A stretch of DNA of 64,000 bases, from contig CALNVZ010003432.1 in NCBI GenBank assembly GCA_940671915.1, positions 12,202,672-12,266,671 on the forward strand, given 5' to 3'. Positions 24,801 to 34,663 of the stretch are shown here, in pieces. Made by a program: the position numbers and the translations under genes. Under the pieces are notes generated by a model. That model worked only from the letters and a program-made list of their open reading frames with translations, searched no databases and was not told the DNA's origin. How positions within the stretch are numbered: position 1 is the first letter of the stretch; every line of letters begins with the position of its first letter. This DNA comes from Paracentrotus lividus (lineage: Eukaryota > Echinodermata > Echinoidea > Camarodonta > Echinidae).

Positions 24801-27800
24801 TCCTAGTCGGTCATTCTAATGGGTAAACTGAGGCTACCTATCTAATTTTATAGAGCTCGTCCGTCGCATCGACAGACTAACATCAAGTGTGACGGACTAG
24901 CTTTAAAGCTCGTCCGTCAAGTTGAGAGATGTGGATTCAGTTGTAAGCTAGTCCGTCTCGACGGACTAAAGGGCCTGTCCCACAGGCGGCGATCGTTGTG
25001 GCGACAACCTGATAACTTCATAATTATAAGGAGTTAATCTTTAAAAAGGCGATTATGTACCTACATACGACTCTATCTAAGCTAGTCTACAACAACAACT
25101 TGCTACCACACTCACAACAGCCAGATCGCCAGTTGTCGCAGCAACGATCGCCTCCAGTGGGACAGCCCCTTAACATGACACACTAGCTTTAAAACTAGTC
25201 CGTCTTGACTGACTAGCTAGTCCGTCCACCAACGGACGAGGTTAGGTTTTCAGTGCAGGCTATTTTTATACCCTTTTACCGAAGCATGAAATATTGAAAA
25301 ATGGGGACTTTTTGGTGTCTTCCGACAGTATAAACCACACGCATATTATGTAATTCTTCTATTCCTCATTTCTATAAAAAAAAAATTTTCATTTTTTTTT
25401 TTTCATTTTGTACAGAAAAGAAGTACGCAAACTCGAGGTAAGTTAGATCGGTTCCTCTAGATTATTTCCTTGTTATCATAATTGCTAAGTGAAAATGTAT
25501 ATTTAAGTTTGCAATAATTTTATTTCCTGAAAATGAAAAGAAGAATAGGGATCTAATTCAATATAGCTTTATGATATAACAAATGTCCTTAATCCGTTTC
25601 TCTCGTTGTTTTTTCTTTCGTTGTTTGTTAATCATTTCATTATATTGATCTTGTGACCAATATCATTCGCAGTTATTGGATGTAACAACGATGGAGTTGG
25701 TTCTCCATCGATCACTCTACAGTGTGACCTTGGATCAACGATCAGGATCATCAAAGGAGCTTGTGTGCTGGTTTCTGATTGTGATTCATATAATATCTCT
25801 CTGGAGGGCCCGTGTGGAAGCACTGACAGGACGACACCATTTGCTGCGTACTGTGCGGCAAACAATCCATGTGGTCCCATCACTGGCTCATGCACTGCTG
25901 AAACGATTGCTGCTGAATGTTCCGGGTATAGGAGCTACATTTACGCTGATTATGAATGTAAGTGAACGTTAATGTCGAAGTTATTTCCTCCCCAAAAGAA
26001 AGTTCAATGACAATGAAGGCTCAATTATTTTTATTGAATAATTCTGTTTGATTTCTTTTTGAATGAATTATGAAAATATTGTTTAACACAATTATTTTTA
26101 TTGAATAATTCTGTTTGATTTCTTTTTGAATGAATGATGAAAATTTTGTTGAAATTTATTTAGTTCTTAAAACAATTATCAAAAATATATTTAAGATATT
26201 ATCATTTTTATAAACAATACTTGAGTTGCGTAATTTATTAATTTATTAACTCATCATGCCATGCATTATGTAATTAATGAACACATTTTACTCTTTCAAT
26301 ACAGCAGATGACTTTTTGTCATTTGCCTCTTTGTTTCAAAGTGGGCCGTATAACTTACTACGATAACGTATACACAATTCTTCCATTTCCTTCCAAAGGA
26401 AGATACATACGTTTAGCATATATAGCAAAACCATTATATTTCAATTTTGATTGAAGGAACAAAATATACTCAGAAATTTAAATTAGTGCTGAGAATTGGC
26501 AGAGCTCTCCTTAGAACCAGGTTGCTCTTGAACATCAACATAATGCACAATTATCGATGAACACAACCCCCCCCAAAAAAAAAACACACAAAAAACAAAC
26601 AAACAAACAAACAAACAAAAACAAGCAAACAAAGTTGGATACAGTCTAGTTAAGATGTAAAGAAGATTAAAGGGGATGAAAGAAAAAAGACACGTAGGAA
26701 AAAAAAAAAGACTAATAGAAAGTCGGTTTCCAACATCACGAGCCCTCGTTGACTGTTATACCAGACTGTATACTGAATACTAACTATGTACATTATGCAT
26801 TTCAAGAAATATTTTAAAAATATTATTATAGTTTTTATATAAGAAAACGTGAAATTTTGATCTTTCAAACATTCACGTGGTATAACTGAATAGTGTCTGC
26901 ATAGTATAATCGAAAATTATAGATCGCAGTTTCAAACTACCGAGTGAGTCAACAAAAAACTTTACACCAAGAAAAATGTAAATAAAAAGAAAACCAATTT
27001 ATAAACCCCAAATTATTTTACATAAAATAACTCCTCCCGCATCTTCTGGTACCATTTTTGTGTGGTATGTCTTTACGCTTGGATGAACACGACGCAATGT
27101 TTGCGAACATGCACATTTCGAATTGTGCAAGGGTGGTGATGAAATTGAAACAACAAAAGCTGACAAAAAAGCAACTCCATCATGAATAAAATAGCATAAC
27201 TTTTTAACAAAATTGTTTTGAGCCAAATAATTAGGCGAGGGTGTTGGTACAGTTATCGACTAGATTCTGTGTAAAAATTATATTGATTCATCAAGTAATC
27301 CATGAATGAGTACACATCAAAAAGTAAATTGTCACTGACAGACCTAAAAAGGCCTCTTAATGCTACACTTAACTCTACATATACTAATTTTCACACAAAA
27401 TGTAGTCGATATGTGTAACAACGCCCCTGCCAAGTTATTTGGCGCAAGACATTTTAGTTAAAAAGTTATGCTATGTTGATTAGGATGGAGTTGCTTTTTT
27501 GATAGCTTTCGTTGTTTTGATTTTACTCCCACTTTTGCATAATTCGAAATTTACATGTTCGCAAATAATGCGCCGTGTTCATCCAAGCGTAAAGATATAA
27601 CACACAAAATTGGTACCGAAAGATGCGGGAGGAGTTACTCTTTCAGAATGTGTATAAAAATTTGGGGTTTATAAATTGGTTGTCTTTTTATTTACATTTT
27701 TCTAGGTGTAAAGTTTTTTGGACTCACGTATAGGTGTCGGCCCTAGCCCTACGACAGCAGTAAGCTCTACATAGCGGTATATTATTTCATTGTGCTTGGT

Positions 27801-30800
27801 AAAGACATGTATTAAAAAAACAATACAAAATCACACAACTTAATTTTACAAATTTCCTGCACACACTTACATGTTCTGTATTTTCCTGTATATATGTTCT
27901 GGATTTGTTAAATTTCTTTTATTCGTTTTTTCTAACTTATAGGTGTCGGCCCTACGACAACAGTAAGTTCTACATAACGGTATATAATTTCATTGTGCTT
28001 GGTTAAGACATGTATTAAGCGACGACCTGTTATTAGAAAACAATAAACATATACAAACACATTATATTAAATATTCGGGTAGATTAAAAACATCAAAAGC
28101 GAATAAATATAACATATTTATTAAACAAAGTGGTTTTTAAATCTAAAAGTGTACACCTCTAAAATTCTCTTTTTTTTTGGGGGGGGATAATTTATTGTAA
28201 ATTCTTGTGTTACGTAAGCCTACCCTGGATAATGAACTTCCAGATAGTTTTAGGAACAGAGTTGAATAGAATATAATTATTTCTTAATTTGTTATCTATT
28301 TACCGTAATAGGCTGCTCCTACGACACCCACTCAAACACCAAAACAAGGTAATTATCTAAATGTAACAATGTCTGACCGTAATGAAATATTGTTTGAGTG
28401 GTATAAAATGAAAGCCAGTACATGTTGAAGTGAACTTGAAAATGATGATATCGAGTTATGTGGTAAATTTTATTTATTGTAATTCAACAAAAAATGAGAT
28501 CTCTCAATTCTGCATTGGCCATGGGTGTCCAAGCATAATGTTACCAACTGTTTTCTTCCGTTGACAGAGTATCGAATTTCCCATTTTAATTTTTTGAGTA
28601 TATGAAATGGGGCATAGAAACGGATTCTTCCGTCCACATGCATGACATGAAAGCCAGTTTATGTAGTGATAGCGTTCTATAGATTTCATCTGAAGTGAAG
28701 GATAAGCTGTAAGGGGGTAAAGAAGAAGTGAAAATGGAATTCCATCTTTTTTTGAAACTGCACTTTGGTATTTCATATGGTAATTGAGTAAAATCTGCAT
28801 GCATGGTGTAATCGAAAATTTTAGATCGTAGTTTCAATTTCAATATTACAAAACAAAAAATTTGAGTTTCAGTTTCCATTGTATTGTAAGCAGTAAAAAA
28901 AACATGTACATATTCTTTTTCTTAATTTGTAATTTCTTGTATTCCTTTCTTCCTAAATAGGTGCCGACCCTACGACAACAGTAAGTTCTACATAATGGTA
29001 CTTACAGTACAGTACTACGAGTTGTTATTAGAAAACAATAAACAAATATAAACACATTACATGAAATAAACATAGGGTAAGATAATCAAACCCCCATAAG
29101 AAAAGGGAAAAAAAGAGAGAGAGAAAAAAAGAGAGAAAACCCTGCAAAAGTGAATAAACATTCTTCTCACACCTTCTCACCCGGATTCCTGTATGCCAGT
29201 TGGTTCGTCAGTTGACAGACTCCGAACTAGTCGTCTCCAGTCCTGTCTGTTCTGGGCCATGGATTTAACTGCGTTGAAAGTCCTTTTCTTGCCTTTGAGT
29301 GATCTCCTTAATCTGGTCCTTCCATCTCTTTCTCGGTCTTCCAATTGGTCGTTTCTTTTTTGGTTATTACTTGTGTATTCTCTTGGGGTCCCTGGTGACT
29401 GACATTCTTTGTATATGAATAAACATACATAAATATATGTAATGATACAATGGACTTTGAAGTGTTTACATGATGTTGATTTTAAAATCCTTGTATTGAC
29501 TCTATTGCTAGCAAATTTAGCGTTCACGATCTTTTTAAATTAAAGTATAATAAGCAAACATGACGTTTTAATCTAAAAGTGTACACTTTTTACCATAATT
29601 TAGAAATCATGGTAATTTTTTGTGTTATGTACGCCTTACCCTGTACAACGAACTTCCTAATTCTGTTTTAGGAACAGAGTTAAATACAATTCATTTCATT
29701 TTTATCTATTTACCATAATAGACTGCTCCTACGACAACCACTCAAACTCCAACACCTGGTAATTATTTAAATGTAAACAAGGTTGGACCGGTATACAATA
29801 TTGTATGGCAGGTGTTAACATTTTGTTAACATGTAAGCATGTTGACATGAACTTAAAGAAATAGTGATATCAGCTCACATGGCATTTGTATTTTTGAACC
29901 AAAAATAAAATTTCTCGATTCTGCATTGGCAATGGGCTTTTACGCTCAATTTTACCAATAGTTTTGTTGTGTTAGGAGAGTATGATCAAATTTCCAAGTT
30001 TTAATTTTTGTTGAGATATAGGGAGGCACACTATTGTAAAAATTTATCAAATTAATGATAGCTACGGATTTAAATTTAAATTAAGAATGACAAGAGAACA
30101 ATAGCCCGAAATAAAGGAAATTTCAAAAGTTTTAATTAAATTCTAATGAATTTTATCTTATTATAACAATCTTAAGTCCTGTAAAAACAGAAAGCGAACG
30201 ATGAGATTAAATTAAGGGTGTGATTTCAGTTGAGGTTTTGATCCAAAAAGTGCTCTATGCCGCTAAAAGTAGAGCATGAATGTCACATGATATTACTTTA
30301 TAATTATAACGACACAGTTTTGTTGTTGTTGTTGTTGTTTTTTTTTTTTTTTTCAATGTTGCTCGAAGACAATAGGTAGAAATTCAGTTCAGTCGTCAAA
30401 ATTAAATTTTATTTTTAAATAACTGTATAGTTTTGATTGGAAACAATTGGATTTCCCACATTTCACACTTCCCATTAAAGTGATCCATGGCCTTTATTTT
30501 GCATAAAAAGTTCATGTGAGTGAATTTGGGATTACATTTAAAAGAAAACAGTATATTTGAAAATGTGTCATTGGAAAGGCCTTGTTGCTTAGCATGTAAG
30601 ATTAGAGCGGGAAAGTTCCATTTCAATATTTATATATTTATTAATTTTTGCAGAATCCACCACAGCTCAGACAGAAACCCCCACAGCGCCTTTACCAATA
30701 GAAATCGTTCGTCAAAAGGGCTACCTCTACAAACAGATCCCGTTTCGGCGTCTGACAAACCACGTGATCAAAGTTAAATCTGGGATATCGTCTGCAATTA

Positions 30801-30958
30801 GATGTGGTGCCGAGTGCAACAACCTAGATGACTGTGTGTCATTTAACATTGGTAGTAATGGCGTCTGCGAGCTCAACAACCGAATGGTAGACAGGGATGA
30901 TCTCCTTGAACGTCGCTTTGTTCATGATGATGGATTTAAATATTATCAGAAAGTGTAA
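18757..30958 (+). CDS. Gene A: secreted SUEL-like lectin domain + Thr/Pro stalk + PAN/apple protein (5' exon not seen)
   Basis: Eight exons (18757-18830, 25416-25437, 25673-25957, 27943-27962, 28312-28348, 28961-28980, 29722-29758, 30654-30958) join in one frame to give 266 residues and a TAA stop. Order: Cys/Ser module, ten-Cys lectin-like domain, two GxPTTT/APTTxTQTP stalk cassettes, four-Cys PAN/apple domain. SUEL/rhamnose-binding and PAN domains bind carbohydrate or protein ligands outside the cell, so an extracellular recognition role is likely but inferred. The expected signal-peptide exon (present in gene C) is not found. The corresponding 5' region is filled with transposons, so the exon may be lost or lie left of the window. 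Introns and exons are similar to B (3' half) and C (5' half). Confidence 0.75.
18831..20591 (+). other. Gene A intron segment collinear with gene C
   Basis: It aligns with 59886-60550 and 62054-62900 in gene C and lacks the two insertions present there (60551-61000 and 61032-62053). No exon is visible. Confidence 0.6.
22230..24613. mobile_element. TIR element with GGGGCAATTGTAACA subterminal words, nested in unit 3
   Basis: The left end TAGGGGAACCTGCGGGACAA and the right end ...CCCCGGTCTCCCCTA are imperfect inverted repeats. The word GGGGCAATTGTAACA, or its reverse complement, occurs several times near each end (for example 22433-22500, 24330-24360, 24570-24600). The sister CACTG element (unit 2) reads through this position without it. 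Inside are three diverged ~75-bp repeats with ACAAAACGYRTTGGACRKAT near 22940, 23620 and 23965. Non-coding. Confidence 0.6.
22999..23195. repeat. CT-rich simple-sequence tract
   Basis: Mostly CTCTCTCTCC-type sequence. It generates low-complexity Ser/Leu/Pro ORFs that should not be taken as genes. Confidence 0.85.
24970..25170. mobile_element. 201-bp MITE with TAA target duplication
   Basis: AGGGCCTGTCCCAC at the left pairs with GTGGGACAGCCCCT at the right, and the inner parts (GGCGATCGTTG / CAACGATCGCC) also pair. TAA flanks both sides (24967-24969, 25171-25173). The sister CACTG element (unit 2, about 17177-17186) has GACTAACATGAC with a single TAA. A 3-bp TAA duplication is typical of PIF/Harbinger MITEs. 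Confidence 0.8.
25416..25437 (+). CDS. Gene A exon 3: 22-nt micro-exon
   Basis: A TACAG acceptor and CGAG|GTAAGT donor give KRSTQTR plus one base of a Gly/Val codon. The counterpart in gene C is 63061-63082 (KRSSSTR). In gene B an equivalent STSTR+G end is part of exon 1. Confidence 0.75.
25673..25957 (+). CDS. Gene A exon 4: ten-Cys SUEL/rhamnose-binding-lectin-like domain
   Basis: A CGCAG acceptor and GAAT|GTAAGT donor bound 285 nt, phase 1 to phase 1, so it is a shuffling-competent single-exon domain. It runs from VIGCNNDGVGSPS to YIYADYE. The tenth Cys is completed across the intron by the next exon's GT. The spacing of Cys residues, the TIRIIKG strand and the final Y-x-x-Y-x-C resemble the Gal_Lectin (SUEL) fold, but the canonical ANYGR-type motif is not evident. 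The match is therefore divergent and the sugar specificity unknown. About 80% of residues match the gene B domain by eye. Confidence 0.8.
25958..26937 (+). other. Gene A intron, collinear with gene B
   Basis: It aligns with 38660-39560 in gene B. It contains a ~60-bp tandem duplication (TTATTGAATAATTCTGTTTG near 26030 and 26098) and an ACAA-rich tract at 26575-26635. No exon. Confidence 0.55.
26938..27730. mobile_element. Foldback element in gene A intron
   Basis: About 300-bp arms are inverted relative to each other: ACTTTACACCAAGAAAAATG on the left against CATTTTTCTAGGTGTAAAGT on the right, and many inner blocks also pair. Related single arms occur at 15060-15245, 17277-17640 and 53640-55400. 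Its right end lies 3 bp from the AG that precedes the micro-exon copy at 27734. Confidence 0.7.
27734..27759 (+). CDS. Gene A alternative 26-nt micro-exon (VGPSPTTA)
   Basis: A TATAG acceptor and GCA|GTAAGC donor bound a diverged copy of the next micro-exon. It has an extra AGCCCT (Ser-Pro) and a changed last residue. Its phase (1 to 0) matches exon 27943-27962, so it could replace that exon but not be used with it. Its upstream intron tail has been replaced by the foldback element, so it may be inactive. Confidence 0.4.
27943..27962 (+). CDS. Gene A exon 5: 20-nt stalk micro-exon
   Basis: A CTTATAG acceptor and ACA|GTAAGT donor. GT completes Cys from the lectin exon, then V-G-P-T-T-T. Phase 1 to 0. 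Identical architecture is seen in gene B at 39790-39809. Confidence 0.75.
28312..28348 (+). CDS. Gene A exon 6: 37-nt stalk micro-exon
   Basis: An AATAG acceptor and CAAG|GTAATT donor. It encodes AAPTTPTQTPKQ plus one base, phase 0 to 1. It is Thr/Pro-rich and likely O-glycosylated stalk. Confidence 0.75.
28961..28980 (+). CDS. Gene A exon 7: second 20-nt stalk micro-exon
   Basis: An AATAG acceptor and ACA|GTAAGT donor give GADPTTT. The flanking intron resembles that of exon 5 (ATTAGAAAACAATAAACA), so the cassette was duplicated with its introns. Confidence 0.75.
28981..29721 (+). other. Gene A intron
   Basis: It is collinear with 49172-49668 in gene B and contains the LINE remnant described separately. 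No exon is visible. Confidence 0.5.
29165..29400 (-). pseudogene. LINE 3'-end remnant (reverse-transcriptase ORF C-terminus)
   Basis: On the minus strand, fragments such as RRSLKGKKRTFNAVKSMAQN and RQDWRRLV resemble the C-terminal tail of endonuclease/reverse-transcriptase polyproteins of non-LTR elements, where an A.DR..WR.LV pattern is usual. It is short and 5'-truncated. A shorter remnant of the same insertion (GACAGACTCCGAA region, about 49375-49430) remains in the gene B intron, so insertion predates the A/B duplication. Confidence 0.55.
29722..29758 (+). CDS. Gene A exon 8: second 37-nt stalk micro-exon
   Basis: An AATAG acceptor and CCTG|GTAATT donor give TAPTTTTQTPTP plus one base, phase 0 to 1. 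It is identical in gene B (49669-49705). Confidence 0.75.
29759..30653 (+). other. Gene A last intron
   Basis: It is strongly similar to 49706-50466 in gene B. It contains a (TTG)n/T tract at 30319-30353 that B lacks. No exon. Confidence 0.6.
30654..30958 (+). CDS. Gene A exon 9: PAN/apple domain and stop
   Basis: A TTTGCAG acceptor bounds 305 nt ending TAA, giving 101 residues. The first ~15 residues (ESTTAQTETPTAPLP) finish the stalk. The PAN/apple core follows, with Cys pattern C-x3-C-x5-C-x10-C (RCGAECNNLDDCVSFNIG and NGVCELNN), ending KYYQKV. PAN domains mediate protein or carbohydrate binding. The exon differs from gene B's at six residues, four of them within MVDRDDLLERR. Confidence 0.85.
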
Positions 30959-31393
30959 ACCTCGATCGTGAATGTGAACAATGTACATAAGACAGATATC
31001 GAGCTAGATAGTGGGCCTATTTACAGTATTGTGTAACTTTGATGTCATGACCGATTGGTTATTAATGCTTGAAGTGCAAAGCTAGACCCAAAACAAGTTT
31101 ATTGTAAAAAAAAAAAAAGTATAGACAACTTAAAACAATCAACAACAATTTGACAAAATGTTTTAAAACTAGATTTAAAAAACCGTTGTGAATTGTTTAA
31201 TGATATTTGGATATAGTAATAGCCTAATAAATATTTTACAACATGGTCATAAATGTATATTTAAAAATTCACACCTATTTCTCAAGAAACTTTTTTCTTG
31301 AACCCTTTTTGTCATAAAGATCATGGTTTTAGTTGTTAGTTTTGCATCATAAGATTCATTTTGTTCTAAATATTACATGTTAATTTTGAATTG
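30959..31393 (+). other. Gene A 3' UTR region
   Basis: No gene. It is collinear with gene B 50772-51230. An AATAAA at 31226-31231 is not kept in B. Confidence 0.4.
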
Positions 31394-31551
31394 GGCAAGT
31401 TTAAATATATTTAAAAAAAAAACATTTTTAATAAGGCAGACAAACTAGAGGGTAAAATTTTATGTAATTTAGGGTAAAAATATTACATGTTTTACCCTCT
31501 AGTTTGTCTTCCTTTATTAAAAATGAATTGTTTTTTTATTTAAACTTGCCC
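31394..31551. repeat. Long hairpin downstream of gene A
   Basis: The left arm, starting GGGCAAGTTTAAATA and continuing GACAAACTAGAGGGTAAAA, pairs with TTTTACCCTCTAGTTTGTC...TTTAAACTTGCCC over roughly 60-65 bases. Gene B keeps only the right arm (about 51230-51291). Confidence 0.7.
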
Positions 31552-31698
31552 ATTCACATGTACATGTACATTATGTGAGATAATAATGATGTGATATGTA
31601 GTTTACACACAATATCCTCGTTATAATCCTTGTTATATTCTTAGCATATGATATTATTATCTTGCGTGAACGTTATTACTTTCTTTAGCATAACGTCA

Positions 31699-31704
31699 AA
31701 TAAA
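31699..31704 (+). promoter_or_regulatory. Candidate poly(A) signal, gene A
   Basis: AATAAA in the context CGTCAAATAAATCTACC, conserved at the same place downstream of gene B (51437-51442). Candidate only: it is 740 nt after the stop. Confidence 0.3.
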
Positions 31705-32680
31705 TCTACCCATGATCAATATAAGTTCTTTAAACGGATTGTTTAACTTCGTTAAGCTCTGATTTTATACTCTTCCAGGTAATGATGTAATCATAATTGT
31801 AAACCTTTATGTCAGACAGGAATCACATGAGATTTTGAAGTTCATCGTTTTTTAATTGCCAAGATATTGATGACTTAATATCAACATAGTCATAGTTAAC
31901 AATGGAGTCTAAGGAGGGATAATAACTATGTAATGATGCTTAGGATATGAGTTTTATTTTCATATTATTACATACACTGCCCAGCATGTCAGGGGCCCAA
32001 AACTCAGATGTTTTGTTCAAGCCTCCTCAAATTTACTCCATCTATTCAAGGATTAATTTACATTTAACTTCATCATGAAAATACATGTATATATTTTGTT
32101 TGTTATTGACTTTAGTTTTTACGGCGCTGTCATCCATTACATTAATATTTACCCCAATATGAATATTTACATTTATATGATTATCTAAGCCTCTGAAAAA
32201 ATGGCACCCAACTTCTATCCTGGTTGTTTATGGTTTGTTTTTTCATCATTCCTGATATCCATACAGTTGAAAAGTTCATCTATTTCTATGTTTAATTATT
32301 TGTACCATAATGGTGATGTCATGCTTGAATGCACAGAACCACTGAATCCAAGGGAAAGTGAAAAGTTACAATGTTATTGCTCGCAGTGTACATTTTTTAA
32401 AAATCAAGTTAACATGCTGTGGATTTTTACCTCAGACACGTTTACCTCAGAAATGTTATCCCTGGTGCGTACAAGAAGGGGTTAATTTTATCGTTGAAAC
32501 CATGTGAGGAGTCCTAAGAATTAAAAAACAAAAAAAGGTCCATGGAATCCACGTTTTGGCAATGTAGACTCCACAATTGTTATTGTTTTGACAAAGCTCC
32601 AACTCTACAAGACAAAATTTCTTTTTGGGGGCTTCTGACAATGGCGCCACTGATGAATGGCCTCTCCATTATTCAACCTG
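31705..32680. other. Intergenic, no gene recognised
   Basis: AT-rich. The ORF at 32201-32485 has no recognisable domain and no splice or composition support. Confidence 0.4.
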
Positions 32681-32900
32681 TGCCCTGTAGCACAAAGTCT
32701 TACCTTAGATAAAAAGTTACGGTTGATTTTTCTCTCGGTAGCCTCATCAGGGACAGGATGCTCCACAGTTGATGATCTTGATCCTAACCCTAGCCCTAAC
32801 CCTAATCCATGACTGTACCTGCTTTTCAAATGAGGCTACCGAGAAAAAAAAAATCAATCGTAACTTTTAATTAATCGTAAGTCTTTGTTTTACAGGGCAC
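32681..32900. repeat. Foldback with telomere-like loop
   Basis: TGCCCTGTAGCACAAAGTCT...CTCGGTAGCCTCAT on the left pairs with ATGAGGCTACCGAG...AGTCTTTGTTTTACAGGGCA on the right. The loop contains CCTAACCCTAGCCCTAACCC (32783-32807), a short degenerate telomere-type repeat. Confidence 0.65.
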
Positions 32901-33000
32901 TGGTCATACAACAACAGTCCTTAAATGATAATCATATGCACACGTGTCATGTGATGTACTGGTTTTTAAGTCTGTCTATCTATGCAATTATAATGTATAG

Positions 33001-34018
33001 GGCAAGTCCAAGCTATTTGTTCCCGAGGTTGTGATTTTTCAACTTTTCGACCATTTTTGTGTCAAGTGTGTCTGTGAGGTTTTAAAGGTACATATAATGT
33101 ATGATATATCACCACAAAGTGTATGAAATGAATTTAATGCAAATGAGGTCAAAAAGTCATTTCAAGGTCATATGACGTCACAGGGCTCATTAATATTCAT
33201 GAAAAAATAATAAAATGCATTAAAAATGCTATTTTCAACCATTATTTCTAAAGGTTTGTTATAGGAATACAACCAAAAAGTACATATTTTCTGTTTCAAT
33301 ATCATCTTGGCTTCCTCTGGTAAAAATATCACAAACCTACCACATAATTTTATTCTTAAAGTATTCAGATCTCAGTAGTAGTCCAACAAAAGTTACTGAG
33401 CTGATGTAAAATGATAAAGTTTTATTACTCACCCTCCCACCTCAAGTAATGAAACAAAATCTTTTTTTTTTTTTTTTTTTTTTTTACAGTAATGTGTTGT
33501 TTTATGGTTCTTTTGTTTTATCAGCGGGATTTTTTTACACAACATGTTGCTACGCCTTGGCTACACAAAATATTTTATGGAAAATATTTCATGGAATAAT
33601 TGTCCCGTGTGTTACGTGTACCATGTGTTACATGTCATATTTTACAAAACTTGACCTTGCCAGATAACGGGAGGCTATATTGACAATAAAATATGTATTT
33701 ATAAAGTTTATTATATGGTTAAAAGGATGTGACTATTCAAGTTTTTGTCTGCTCTTTAAATTCCTAGTAATATGTGAACAAATTCAAAATTGGAAAACAT
33801 CACTCTTTTCTGGTCCCATGTGTTACGAACGAATAATTATCATAAATTAAAAATGAATTGGGTTATTTCAATTATTGTTTATGATTTTGTTGAAGATTCT
33901 TATTACCCTCAAAAATATACCTAAAGATTGGGATTTCAATTTAAGATTTATAAAAAAAAAGCCAAGTTTTGTCTCTGAATGTCCCGTTTGTTACATTCCA
34001 AAATAGCGTGGACTTGCC
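33001..34018. mobile_element. TIR element, about 1.0 kb, non-coding
   Basis: The left end GGCAAGTCCAAGCTATTTGT and the right end AAATAGCGTGGACTTGCC are inverted repeats. A GTCCCGTGTGTTAC word recurs at 33602, 33814 and 33981. No transposase. The small ORF at 33449-33667 is a T-rich artefact. Confidence 0.65.
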
Positions 34019-34502
34019 TTATATTCTTCGAATATGTGTATTCTTATGACATAACCAGAAAAAAATTAAGAATGTTTGTAAAAGTAGTCTGTAAAATAAA
34101 ATGGAATTGAATTGAAAATCGAGAACTAGTAACACAAATCGTCATTTTTTGGTGTGATTATACAGAGTTTAGATGTGAGATATGTAATGCCGTGGTGGGT
34201 CACAACACGTCATAGGTGCAGCTGGCAACTCTCTTCAACGGATTTCGTACAAAAATTCTGCGTCGCGGCACTTTTTTCTTTAAACACGCACGTTGCAGGT
34301 ATGACACGCAGGAGTATTTTGTTATACCCTTAATACAAGACAATAGTATAAAATGTTGAAATGCCTTTGGGAGAGCCTGCCTTATTGCACATCTTCGACT
34401 ACTTGCACCCATCCCCTCTTGTTGAGCAATAGACCTTTTTCGATACGTCACTGACAGAGTGAAGAAGAAAGTAAGAACAAACCATGAGCATTTAGAGAGA
34501 GG

Positions 34503-34534
<32 letters not shown>

Positions 34535-34663
34535 ATGAAAATAACACCATAAAGGTATAAAAGGGGTACATTTGTGTGTTTGTGTGTGTGTGGGGGGGGG
34601 GGGGGTAGAGTAAACTTCAAACATAAATGGGAGAAATACAATCACATTTAGGATTCGACATTT
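34019..34663. other. Intergenic with simple repeats
   Basis: It contains a GA-rich tract at 34493-34534 and TG plus poly-G at 34573-34606. The ORFs on the minus strand here come from these low-complexity tracts. Confidence 0.6.

Larger units (their letters stand above)
20592..25255. mobile_element. CACTA-like non-autonomous transposon, unit 3, with nested insertions
   Basis: It starts CACTGAAAACCTAAACGGG and ends GGTTAGGTTTTCAGTG, with CA outside both ends (20590-20591, 25256-25257). Gene C holds the empty site at about 62895-62910 (CTTGCTCACGCTATTTTTAT) with a single CA, confirming the ends and a 2-bp duplication. Removing the nested elements at 22230-24613 and 24970-25170 leaves about 2.1 kb, similar to unit 2. 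Arms are palindromic GACTAGCTTTAAAGCTAGTC arrays. No transposase. Confidence 0.75.

Noticed and set aside
30520-30777. 85-aa ORF overlapping the last exon of gene A, and its twin at 50333-50590
   Set aside because: It runs through the intron and into the PAN exon in the wrong frame. It is conserved only because the DNA is duplicated.
32201-32485. 94-aa ORF (+)
   Set aside because: No recognisable domain, no paralogue in the collinear gene regions, and flanks look like repeat-derived intergenic DNA.
34200-34645. 123-aa and 65-aa minus-strand ORFs with Leu/Ser-rich stretches
   Set aside because: They arise from a GA-rich tract and poly-G. There is no conservation or motif.
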